Assembly (NCBI GenBank): GCA_027717595.1
Contig: JALLOF010000028.1
Span: 1-21,458 of the forward strand
Source of the DNA: Nitrospinae bacterium AH_259_B05_G02_I21
GTDB taxonomy: Bacteria; JADFOP01
DNA: 21,458 bases
Reading direction: 5' to 3'
Positions 14,887 through 21,088 of this stretch are shown piece by piece. Under the pieces are notes generated by a model, which saw nothing but the letters and a program-made list of their open reading frames with translations, searched no databases and was not told the origin of the DNA. A program made the position numbers and the translations under genes. The first letter of the stretch is position 1; the number at the start of each line of letters is the position of its first letter.

Positions 14887-15372
14887 TCAGTTCATCATGG
14901 CGCGGAGCTTGGCCAGCTCCACGCGGGCAAGCTGATAGCGTGGTTCGATCTCGAGGGCACTCTCGAACGCCCCCAAGGCCTCGGAAAACATCCCCTTCCT
15001 TAGATACACCCGGCCCAAGTTGAGGTGGGGAAAATGGTAGCTCTCGTAGCGATCGGCATTCATGGCTCGCTCCAGCCAGGGGATGGCCTCATCGTAGCGC
15101 TCGAGCTGGATGTAGTAGGCGCCGATGTCGTTGTACGGGTTCCCGAAGGCGGGGTCCGTCTCGATGGCCTTGAAGCACTCTTCGATGGCGGTATCCAGGT
15201 CTCCCTTGTGGCTGTATGCCCACCCGAGGAAGGTGTGCGCCTCGGCCGAGGGAGCCGCCTCGAGGGACCGCTGGTAGCACTCGATGGCTTGCTCGAGATC
15301 GCCGGCCTGGTGGTGTTCAAACCCTTCCTCAAACCACTGGCGGGCATCGTTCGTCAAATGGTCCAAATCCAA
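14887..15372 (-). CDS. Small TPR protein
   Basis: 161 aa made almost entirely of four TPR units (about res. 10-41, 42-75, 76-108 and 111-148), with consensus features such as GDLEQAIECYQRSLEAAP, GDLDTAIEECFKAIETDP and GMFSEALGAFESALEIEP. No signal peptide or other domain, so probably a cytoplasmic protein-protein scaffold. Start: TTG 15372, chosen for GGGAGGA 8 nt upstream; no in-frame ATG is near. It was probably cotranscribed with the now broken oxidoreductase 11 nt downstream. Confidence 0.85.
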   Translation of the reverse strand: MDLDHLTNDARQWFEEGFEHHQAGDLEQAIECYQRSLEAAPSAEAHTFLGWAYSHKGDLDTAIEECFKAIETDPAFGNPYNDIGAYYIQLERYDEAIPWLERAMNADRYESYHFPHLNLGRVYLRKGMFSEALGAFESALEIEPRYQLARVELAKLRAMMN

Positions 15373-15408
15373 AGGGGGAATCCTCCCTACGGAAAATGTT
15401 TCTACTAT

Positions 15409-15437
15409 AATCTAGTGAGCAGATATGCCCATTTCAA
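15409..15437 (-). promoter_or_regulatory. Promoter of the small TPR gene
   Basis: On the minus strand, TTGAAA (15432-15437), a 17-nt spacer and TAGATT (15409-15414), with an overlapping TATAGT five bases further on as an alternative -10. Confidence 0.5.
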
Positions 15438-15452
15438 GGCTGGCCGGGACAC

Positions 15453-15482
15453 CCCGAGGGTCGCCCTCCCTGGGCTTTTTTT
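15453..15482 (+). terminator. Weak terminator-like hairpin before the methylase gene
   Basis: CCCGAGGG (15453-15460) can pair imperfectly with CCCTC and GGG (15464-15474) and is followed by seven T residues (15476-15482). No plus-strand gene lies upstream, so it may stop antisense transcripts before the methylase gene. Confidence 0.3.
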
Positions 15483-15560
15483 AGCAACCGTCTACCCCAT
15501 AGGACCCATTTTCCGGTATACTCCCACATAGCCCTCCTTTCCTCCAACCGACTGGAGCCC

Positions 15561-18218
15561 ATGGCGAACCAGCCATACCGCTCGGCCGTTGCCGCCCTCG
15601 AGGCCCTCGTGAACGACCTCGCCCGGGGTCTGCGCGCCTCGCGCACAAGCGCCCTTGGGGCCGAGGAACTGGATGAGCTGGCCCACGCCGGCAACGTGGC
15701 GGTCCTCAGGCTTGCGGTCGTGGCTTTCTTCGAGGCCCGAGGCCTGGCGCCCACCTCGAAAAAGGCCTGGAGGCAGCGGGCCTCGGTGCTCCCCGGGGCG
15801 CAGCTGTCGTGGAAGCGGGCTCGGGCGAGCTGGGCCCTAATCGAGAAGGGGCACCGGAGCCTCGGCCTCGATCCCTATCCGGGAGGCCTCTTCAGCGCGG
15901 AGCTCGCCCCACTGCTCCATGAGGCCGACCTCGAGGTCGACGACGCCACGCTGGAGGGCCTTCTGGCGGCTCTTCTCCCTCTTACAGAAGGAGAAGGTGC
16001 GGCCCGTCGGCTGGGCGAGCTCTACGAGGCGCTGCTTAGCCGAGCCCCAACGGTGGCCCGCCGAGGGGCTCCCATCCGCCTGAAGCCCGACGCCACCCGC
16101 CGGCGCCGGCGGGGAAGCTTCTACACGCCGTCGTTCATCGTCGATACCATCGTGGAGGCCTCCCTGGGCCGCCCGCTCGCCGCCGCACGCACGCCCGAGG
16201 ACCTCCTGGCGCTCAAGGTCGTGGACCCGGCCTGCGGGACGGGCCACTTCCTCGTCGGGACCCTCCACAGGCTGGGCGAGCGGTGGGGCGAGCTTACCGG
16301 GGAGGCGCCGGGGCCCGACGAGCTCGGCGACGTAGCCCGCTCGTGCCTCTACGGGGTGGACATCGACCCGGTGGCCGTGGAGCTGGCCCGGGCGTCGCTG
16401 ATGCTCGAGGCGGGAGGAGGCCGCTGGATCGATCTCACCTCCACGATCCGGTGCGGCAACGTCCTGCTGGGGGTGAGCCGGGACGAGATGACCGCCGGTC
16501 CGCCCGGATCACCCACGCGGCTGGGCCTATTCGCTAAGCCTGCCCTACCACTCCCTCCTGCGGGCATCGCCACCGAGCGGCTGGCGGACGCCCACCTTGC
16601 CGCCGCCTTCGACCTGGCGGTCCCACCTGAGGAGTACGACCAGGCCCTCGAGCAGGCCCGCTCGGAGACCCTCGCCCCGGACGCCTACCCCTGGCTCGTC
16701 GAGGCGGCCCGGCTGGCCCGCCGCAAGCGGTTCTTCCACTGGGAGCTGGCCTTCCCCGAGCTCTTCGCCTCAGGCGGCTTCGACGCGGTGGTGAGCAACC
16801 CCCCATACGTCGTGGCCGCCACGCTCCCCGAGCCGGAGCGGGCCGTCCTCAAGCGGCGCTTCACCGCCTCGGGCGACCTCTACGTGATGACCCTCGAGCT
16901 CGGCTTCGGGCTGCTGAAGCCCGGAGGACGGCTCGGGATCATCTGCCCGCGGTTCTTCTGCTTCAACCGCTCCCTGGCCCCGCTGCGCGACCGACTGGTC
17001 GGCGAGGGGGGCTTGGTGGCGCTCATCGACGCCGGCCAGCCCTTCCCCGGCGTACAGACCGAGTGCGTGATCCTCATCATCCAGGCCTCCCGGCCGACGG
17101 GCCAGGAGACCTGCCGCCTCATCGCGTGGAACGATCTGGGCCAGACGGTCCGGGCCACGAGCATCCCGCAGGCGACCTTCGCCCGGCTCCCCCACACCGC
17201 CTTCAACCTCGCTCTCAGCACCGAGTGGCTCGCCCTGGCCGAGAAGCTCCAGGCCCGCGGCGTGCCGCTCGGCCAGATATGCCTGAGCCGGCGGGGGATT
17301 GAGCTCGGCCGCGGGGCGCTTCTGGAGGACCGCCGTGCCGTGCCGGTGCTCGTCGGGGCCGAAGTCGTCGCGTACGCGCCCCCGAGGCCCTCGGGCCGGA
17401 TCGACCGGTTCCGCTCCGAGCTGGACGCGTTCGGGGGGCTCGTGCGCAGGCCGTGGCGGGTTCTGGTCCGCAGGGTCTCCCCGACGCTGGTCGCCACGGT
17501 GGACGAGGAAGGTCACCACTTCCTTAAGAACCTCTACGCCGTCGTGCCCCGCCCTGGCCGGCGCATCGGGCCCTACTACCTGGCGGCCTGCCTCAACAGC
17601 CACCTCATGTCGAGCTACTTCCGGGTCTGGTGGACGACCAAGAAGGCCCGCATCTTCCCCGAGATACAAAAGTACCAGCTCGACGGGCTGCCCATCGTCT
17701 GGGAGCCCGAGGCTCCCGGCGAGGTCGAGGCGCTCGAGGAGCTTGAGCGCTTCGCCGAGGGGCTCGCCGAGACGGGCCGCCCGCTGGAGGAAGAGGTCGC
17801 CCGGATGGCGGCCAGGGGCGCCAAAGAGGGCCGCTCGATGCTGGCGGCGGCCCTCGCGCTCGTCGGAAGGCGCATCTCGGCATTGGGCGGCGATGGGGCC
17901 GGCGAGGCCGACGAACTCATCCACGGCCTCCAGGCCCGCGGGCTCCTGGGAGCCGAGGAGGCCCGCCAGGCTTTGAGCGGCCGCACCCAGCCCATTGAGA
18001 TGCGGGATTGGGAGCGGCTTCTGGAGCCGAAAAGGGACCAGATGGAAGAGGCCGCCCGGCGCGAGCTAGACGAGGACTTCGCCGCCTACCGGAAGTCGGT
18101 CGCCGCGCTGGAAGGCGAGGCCGCCCGCCTCCGCGACCTGCTCGACGGGATAGTCTACCGCCTCTACGGCCTCAGCAAGAAGGAGATCGCCCTGGTGGAG
18201 GCCGAAGGGCGAGGATAA
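15561..18218 (+). CDS. Eco57I/TaqI-like adenine-N6 DNA methyltransferase
   Basis: 885 aa. Residues 1-180 are a helical N-terminal region. Then GSFYTP (185-190, motif X), DPACGTGHF (222-230, SAM motif I), GVDIDP (265-270, motif II), FHWELAFPELF (392-402) and the catalytic NPPY (413-416, motif IV) mark a gamma-type N6-adenine methylase of the Eco57I/type IIG group. Residues from about 480 to 700 resemble the TaqI-like target recognition domain. The C-terminus (about 705-885) is charged, helical and probably coiled coil. I see no PD-(D/E)xK or other nuclease motif, and no helicase or defence partner is nearby, so it looks solitary. Start: ATG 15561, with GGAG only 3 nt upstream, so the start is not certain. 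It could also be a PglX-like relic. Confidence 0.9.
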   Translation: MANQPYRSAVAALEALVNDLARGLRASRTSALGAEELDELAHAGNVAVLRLAVVAFFEARGLAPTSKKAWRQRASVLPGAQLSWKRARASWALIEKGHRSLGLDPYPGGLFSAELAPLLHEADLEVDDATLEGLLAALLPLTEGEGAARRLGELYEALLSRAPTVARRGAPIRLKPDATRRRRRGSFYTPSFIVDTIVEASLGRPLAAARTPEDLLALKVVDPACGTGHFLVGTLHRLGERWGELTGEAPGPDELGDVARSCLYGVDIDPVAVELARASLMLEAGGGRWIDLTSTIRCGNVLLGVSRDEMTAGPPGSPTRLGLFAKPALPLPPAGIATERLADAHLAAAFDLAVPPEEYDQALEQARSETLAPDAYPWLVEAARLARRKRFFHWELAFPELFASGGFDAVVSNPPYVVAATLPEPERAVLKRRFTASGDLYVMTLELGFGLLKPGGRLGIICPRFFCFNRSLAPLRDRLVGEGGLVALIDAGQPFPGVQTECVILIIQASRPTGQETCRLIAWNDLGQTVRATSIPQATFARLPHTAFNLALSTEWLALAEKLQARGVPLGQICLSRRGIELGRGALLEDRRAVPVLVGAEVVAYAPPRPSGRIDRFRSELDAFGGLVRRPWRVLVRRVSPTLVATVDEEGHHFLKNLYAVVPRPGRRIGPYYLAACLNSHLMSSYFRVWWTTKKARIFPEIQKYQLDGLPIVWEPEAPGEVEALEELERFAEGLAETGRPLEEEVARMAARGAKEGRSMLAAALALVGRRISALGGDGAGEADELIHGLQARGLLGAEEARQALSGRTQPIEMRDWERLLEPKRDQMEEAARRELDEDFAAYRKSVAALEGEAARLRDLLDGIVYRLYGLSKKEIALVEAEGRG

Positions 18219-18239
18219 GCCCACCGCCCGACCTCTCCT

Positions 18240-18466
18240 TGGACACATTAGACACTTTTAGACACTTTTTGGGTTTTTTGCGAAGTGTCTAACCTTACGT
18301 TACGAACTGATATTGCAGGAATTACCGGAAAATCTGGCCTTAGACGGAAGTGTATAGTGTCCAATTGTGTCCAAAAGCCCTGAATCGCGATAACCAATTG
18401 ATTTAGCTTCGATTATAGAAATCCACGCGATTTCGGAAACTGGCCCGGCGGGAAGGAAGTGTCTAA
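18240..18466. repeat. Cluster of TTAGACACTT / AAGTGTCTAA decamers
   Basis: The decamer TTAGACACTT occurs twice back to back (18248-18257, 18258-18267) and its exact reverse complement AAGTGTCTAA twice (18283-18292, 18457-18466). GTGTCCA occurs twice 10 nt apart (18357-18363, 18367-18373) and inverted as TGGACAC (18240-18246). AAGTGTATAG (18348-18357) is a near match. The 10-nt spacing puts sites on one face of the helix, as for multimeric protein binding. Copies 18258-18267 and 18283-18292 can also form a 10-bp stem. It begins 22 nt after the methylase stop. Role unknown. Confidence 0.7.
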
Positions 18467-18502
18467 CTCTTGCAAGTGGTTGATATTTAAGTGATTGTGA
18501 GA

Positions 18503-18614
18503 TGTAGGAGCAGGGTTCGTCCCTATCCGCAAAGAAAAACCTCCACACCATGTAGGGACAGGGTTTACCCCTGTCCGCAAAAAAATCCGGACAGCCATAA
18601 AGGGAGTCCCTACA
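18503..18614. repeat. REP-like elements with TGTAGGGA / TCCCTACA ends
   Basis: An element at 18551-18614 starts TGTAGGGACAGGG and ends TCCCTACA, with internal CCCTGTCCGC and TCCGGACAGCC. A degenerate half (TGTAGGAGCAGGG, 18503-18515) precedes it. Related copies lie at 19768 and 20443. Short, imperfectly palindromic, intergenic and dispersed: the profile of REP or MITE-like repeats. No transposase gene is in the window. Confidence 0.7.
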
Positions 18615-18855
18615 CAAGAACTGGGTAGTCGGTCCGCCGCAGGCGGGGAGCCCGAGTACCTCGCGATTTAAACCGGCAGGGAAGCGGAAGGTCAAATCAA
18701 GGTTGTAATTGAGGACCGGCAGCCGCCGCCTGCAGCGACCCCGTGTGCGTCCACGTGGATACCCATTTGCTGCAAAACGGTCGGCTGCCGGGAACCGTCC
18801 ATCTCTCACCTTCTGGACGATTCACCGGCCCGCAGACTTACCTTATACCAATCTG

Positions 18856-19269
18856 CTAGATAAGCTCCTCGACTTTGCAACCCAGCGCCTTGGCAACTTT
18901 CTTATAGACCTTCATGGTCGGGCGATGGTCAATATTCTCGATCTGGCTCACCCTGGCCTGGCTGACGCGCAGCCGCTTGGCCAGCTCCTTCTGGGTGATT
19001 TTCCCCCGTTTGCGAACCTTCTTGATATTGTTATCGAGATACTCCTTGCGGGCTTCCTCAAGGGAAATGAACTTCGTTCGCGGGTCATCCAAAACAGCAC
19101 GAGCCTCCAAGAGGTCATAGTAGTCCTCGAGGGCATCTACAATACCCTCCCAATCATCGATGGAAATGACCACCATGGAGCGGCCATCAATCTCGATCTG
19201 GCCAGAGGGTTCTGGTATCTTACGGGGGGGGCGAGGGGTGTCAACTCTAGCCTTAGCGGTGCGTCCCAT
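18856..19269 (-). CDS. Antitoxin with Phd-like segment and C-terminal XRE helix-turn-helix
   Basis: 137 aa from ATG 19269, chosen because GAGGAG sits 6 nt upstream; an ATG ten codons earlier lacks a site. Residues 31-77 (MVVISIDDWEGIVDALEDYYDLL, then DDPRTKFISLEEARKEY) resemble the middle and C-terminal toxin-binding part of Phd/YefM antitoxins. Residues 83-135 (KRGKITQKELAKRLRVSQARVSQIENIDHRPTMK and on) are a clear XRE/HTH_3 DNA-binding domain. The gene lies 122 nt downstream of a RelE-like toxin on the same strand, a toxin-first order. The HTH probably autoregulates the pair through the palindrome in the toxin promoter (19697-19725). Confidence 0.87.
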   Translation of the reverse strand: MGRTAKARVDTPRPPRKIPEPSGQIEIDGRSMVVISIDDWEGIVDALEDYYDLLEARAVLDDPRTKFISLEEARKEYLDNNIKKVRKRGKITQKELAKRLRVSQARVSQIENIDHRPTMKVYKKVAKALGCKVEELI

Positions 19270-19310
19270 AGCTCGCTCCTCCATGGGCTTCTCTGGCATA
19301 TGGCCTTATC

Positions 19311-19352
19311 GCCTCTCGCCCTTTGGGCGTCTGGCCTCACTAGCCTCTCGCC
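19311..19352. repeat. Direct repeat GCCTCTCGCC between toxin and antitoxin genes
   Basis: GCCTCTCGCC occurs at 19311-19320 and 19343-19352, amid three CCTTAT copies (19304, 19351, 19371). It sits in the 122-nt untranslated gap between the toxin stop and the antitoxin start, where it could be a second operator or an mRNA element that sets antitoxin expression apart from the toxin. No promoter is obvious. Confidence 0.4.
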
Positions 19353-19391
19353 TTATGGGTGCCTATGGAGCCTTATGGTGGGGAAACCGCC

Positions 19392-19649
19392 TTAATACGC
19401 CCCTTCTCTGGTAGACGCTTTAAGAATCGATACCGTCTTCTCCTCGTCGTTAATGGCGTAAATCACGCGGTAGTCACGACCGACTCGAATCCTATAGATG
19501 TCTTCGTCCAGTTTTTTGCAGCCCCTTGGCCGCGGGCTACCGGCCAAGTCCTCGATGGCCTTCTGTATTCCCCCGCGCGCCTCTTTTGGAAACCGCCGAA
19601 GAGCCTTAACCACCTCCCGACTGACGCCCACCTCGTACCGCTTCCTCAT
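19392..19649 (-). CDS. RelE/ParE-type toxin
   Basis: 85 aa, the normal length. The family layout is clear: YEVGVSREVVKALRRFPKEARGGIQKAIEDLAGSPRP, GCKKLDEDIYRIRVGRDYRVIYAINDEEKTVSILKAS. Basic residues in the RIRVGRDYRVIY strand fit an mRNA interferase (RelE-like), cutting ribosome-bound mRNA. The C-terminus reads KASTREGAY where relatives usually have HRxEVY, so a normally conserved His/Arg near the end is absent; this may lower activity. Start: ATG with AGGAG 6 nt upstream. It is transcribed before its antitoxin from a strong promoter carrying a palindrome. Confidence 0.9.
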   Translation of the reverse strand: MRKRYEVGVSREVVKALRRFPKEARGGIQKAIEDLAGSPRPRGCKKLDEDIYRIRVGRDYRVIYAINDEEKTVSILKASTREGAY

Positions 19650-19696
19650 CCTAATTCTCCTAGGAGCAAAAGCAAGAGCGGTGCAGTGGGAACACT

Positions 19697-19728
19697 ACAA
19701 ATATAAATAATATGCTTATATTTGTCAA
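19697..19728 (-). promoter_or_regulatory. Toxin-antitoxin promoter with embedded 10-bp palindrome
   Basis: On the minus strand, a perfect TTGACA (19723-19728), 17-nt spacer and TATATT (19700-19705). ACAAATATAA (19697-19706) and TTATATTTGT (19716-19725) form a perfect 10-bp inverted repeat with a 9-nt centre that covers the -10 box and reaches into the -35 box. This is where an autorepressing antitoxin would bind, with the XRE antitoxin as obvious candidate. Confidence 0.8.
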
Positions 19729-19767
19729 GCAATAAATAAGGGTAGGATTATATTTTTGGCGGTATTT

Positions 19768-19791
19768 TGTAGGGACAGCCTTTACGGCTGT
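19768..19791. repeat. REP-like hairpin
   Basis: TGTAGGGACAGCC begins the element and ACAGCC-TTTAC-GGCTGT (19775-19791) forms a 6-bp stem. It shares its start with the repeats at 18551 and 20443 and lies just after the TPR gene stop (19815, minus strand). Confidence 0.65.
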
Positions 19792-19814
19792 CAGTGGTTT
19801 TGTTGTGGAGGCTC

Positions 19815-20420
19815 CTAGCCGATCAACGCCTGAAACTCCGGGTCGTCGCGGTAGGGGTCGAAGTCGGGGTCGGCCCTGGCCGCGTCGGCCAGGGCCGGGT
19901 CGCTCTCGACGGCCCTTTTCAGCGCATCTATCATCTCCGCCTTGCGGCCAAGCTGGCCGCAGGCGCAGGCCTTGTTGTACCAGGCGACGGCCCGCTCGGG
20001 CTCCAGCTTGATCGCTTCAGCCAGGGCATCGAGCGATTCTTCGTGGCGGCCGAGCCGCACCAGGGCCCCTCCCTTGTTTATCCAGGCCGGGCCGCACAAG
20101 GAGTCATGTTCGATCGCCCGCTCGGAGGCCTCCAGCGCTTCGGCGTACTGGCCCTGCGCGCCGAAGACCATCGCCTTGTTCGCCCAGGCCAGGGCGAGCT
20201 GCGGCTCGATCTCTATCGCCCGCTTGTGGGCCTGCAGCGCCGCGTCGAGGCGGCGCAGGTTGGCGAGCGCCGCCCCCTTGTTCGTCCATGCGAGGGCGAG
20301 CTTCGGGTTTATCTCGATGGCCCTCAGGTGGGCGTCCAGGGCCTCTTCGTAGCGGCCTTCGCGCTCGAGGGCCGCCCCCCGGCCCGTCCATGCGATCGCT
20401 GATTTATCGTCGATTCCCAC
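19815..20420 (-). CDS. TPR protein with five repeats
   Basis: 201 aa. Five regular 34-residue TPR units fill about res. 8-177, with repeated A-W-x-N-K-G-A-A-L starts and A-I-E-x-x-P ends. A short acidic tail (DPDFDPYRDDPEFQALIG) resembles the tail of other stand-alone bacterial TPR proteins. No signal peptide or catalytic domain. Start: GTG 20420 with GGAG about 9 nt upstream. REP-like elements flank it on both sides and it is a single-gene unit. Partner unknown. Confidence 0.85.
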   Translation of the reverse strand: MGIDDKSAIAWTGRGAALEREGRYEEALDAHLRAIEINPKLALAWTNKGAALANLRRLDAALQAHKRAIEIEPQLALAWANKAMVFGAQGQYAEALEASERAIEHDSLCGPAWINKGGALVRLGRHEESLDALAEAIKLEPERAVAWYNKACACGQLGRKAEMIDALKRAVESDPALADAARADPDFDPYRDDPEFQALIG

Positions 20421-20442
20421 GGGCTATTGCTCCAAAAAAACC

Positions 20443-20504
20443 TGTAGGGACAGCCTTTAGGGTCCGCCTGAGGCGGACGGACAGGGATAAACCCTGTCCC
20501 TACA
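20443..20504. repeat. 62-nt REP-like element with perfect inverted ends
   Basis: TGTAGGGACAG (20443-20453) and CTGTCCCTACA (20494-20504) are perfect 11-bp inverted ends. Inside are the palindrome TCCGCCT-G-AGGCGGA (20463-20477) and the small hairpin CAGGG-ATAAA-CCCTG. The most complete copy of the family in this window, located just upstream of the TPR gene start. Confidence 0.75.
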
Positions 20505-20648
20505 CAGATTGTGTTGGTTAGGTAAGATGCTGGCCCCATCATACCAACCCATGAGGGTCGTGTCGATGACGATGTGGGGGGGAATGAAAAGGGTTTGCGG
20601 GCTATCTCAATACGGCTCGCGGCCCAACTGGGACCGTATCTCGTCCAC

Positions 20649-20804
20649 TCACGGGGGGCAGGTGCCGTCGTCCTTAACCCACTCGGGGTGATCCTTCTTG
20701 ATGGCCTCTATGATGTGCTGGTCGGTGTGGTGAAGGAAGACCAGCAGGTCCCGCTCCACCGACTCCCCACAGGTCGGGCAGGTGTAGGTCCGCTCTTCGC
20801 TCAT
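20649..20804 (-). CDS. Small CPTC zinc-ribbon-like protein
   Basis: 51 aa starting MSEERTYTCPTCGESVERDL, chosen at ATG 20804 after a GGGGGGAG run. One CxxC knuckle (C9, C12), then HHTDQH (25-30), and a third Cys near the end (C49, in GTCPP). The C-terminus stops right after C49-P-P, where a second CxxC would complete a zinc ribbon, so either the His residues serve as ligands or the end is truncated by a nearby frameshift in a C-rich run. I tested both shifted frames and neither gives a clear CxxC. Function unknown. Confidence 0.6.
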   Translation of the reverse strand: MSEERTYTCPTCGESVERDLLVFLHHTDQHIIEAIKKDHPEWVKDDGTCPP

Positions 20805-20968
20805 GGCTCCCCCCAACATGGCTTCCACGGTATTTTCCCGGCCATCGGCGGCATCAGGCGACCGGGGACTTCTCTCCACACGATACCCGGCCGGAAACCC
20901 CCCTGTCAATGGACTTTCCGCCTTAGGTAGTGCTGTTTCAGTAAACGGTTGGAGATGTAACCTCTGGG

Positions 20969-20983
20969 TCCGCCTCAGGCGGA
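20969..20983. repeat. TCCGCCT-N-AGGCGGA palindrome
   Basis: The same 7-bp-arm palindrome as inside the element at 20443-20504, here alone with C at the centre. It lies in the 284-nt gap (20805-21088) between the zinc-ribbon-like gene and the FKBP gene, where nothing else is recognised. Confidence 0.6.
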
Positions 20984-21088
20984 TTTCACCGAAATATGAT
21001 ACTCAGCTGACCCGCGGGAAAGTTAATATTTCATCGTGTAAGTGATACCGTCAGTTACGGTGGGACGGGGCCATTTTAACCTCCGGGA

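Larger units (their letters stand above)
18219..18855. other. Gene-free 637-nt repeat region
   Basis: No convincing coding sequence on either strand. A long minus-strand reading frame crosses it, but it translates the dispersed repeats and has no homology I recognise. The first half holds 10-bp iterated GACACTT motifs; the second half holds REP-like elements with TGTAGGGA ends and a CCGCC-GCA-GGCGG palindrome (18633-18645). It is AT-richer than the adjacent methylase gene. Confidence 0.7.

Noticed and set aside
16770-17924. 384-codon minus-strand frame inside the methylase gene
   Set aside because: Antisense shadow of the methylase; no domain, no ribosome site.
18258-18292. 10-bp stem-loop after the methylase as a Rho-independent terminator
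   Set aside because: The stem is perfect, but the T-rich stretch lies in the loop and not after the stem, so it does not fit an intrinsic terminator.
18300-18809. 169-codon minus-strand reading frame in the repeat region
   Set aside because: It runs through the REP-like elements and decamer array, has no ribosome site or recognisable domain, and phrases such as GKPCPYMVW are a typical by-product of translating TGTAGGGACAGGG repeats.
18240-20510. CRISPR array
   Set aside because: The repeats are too short, irregularly spaced and partly inverted, with no uniform spacers and no cas genes.
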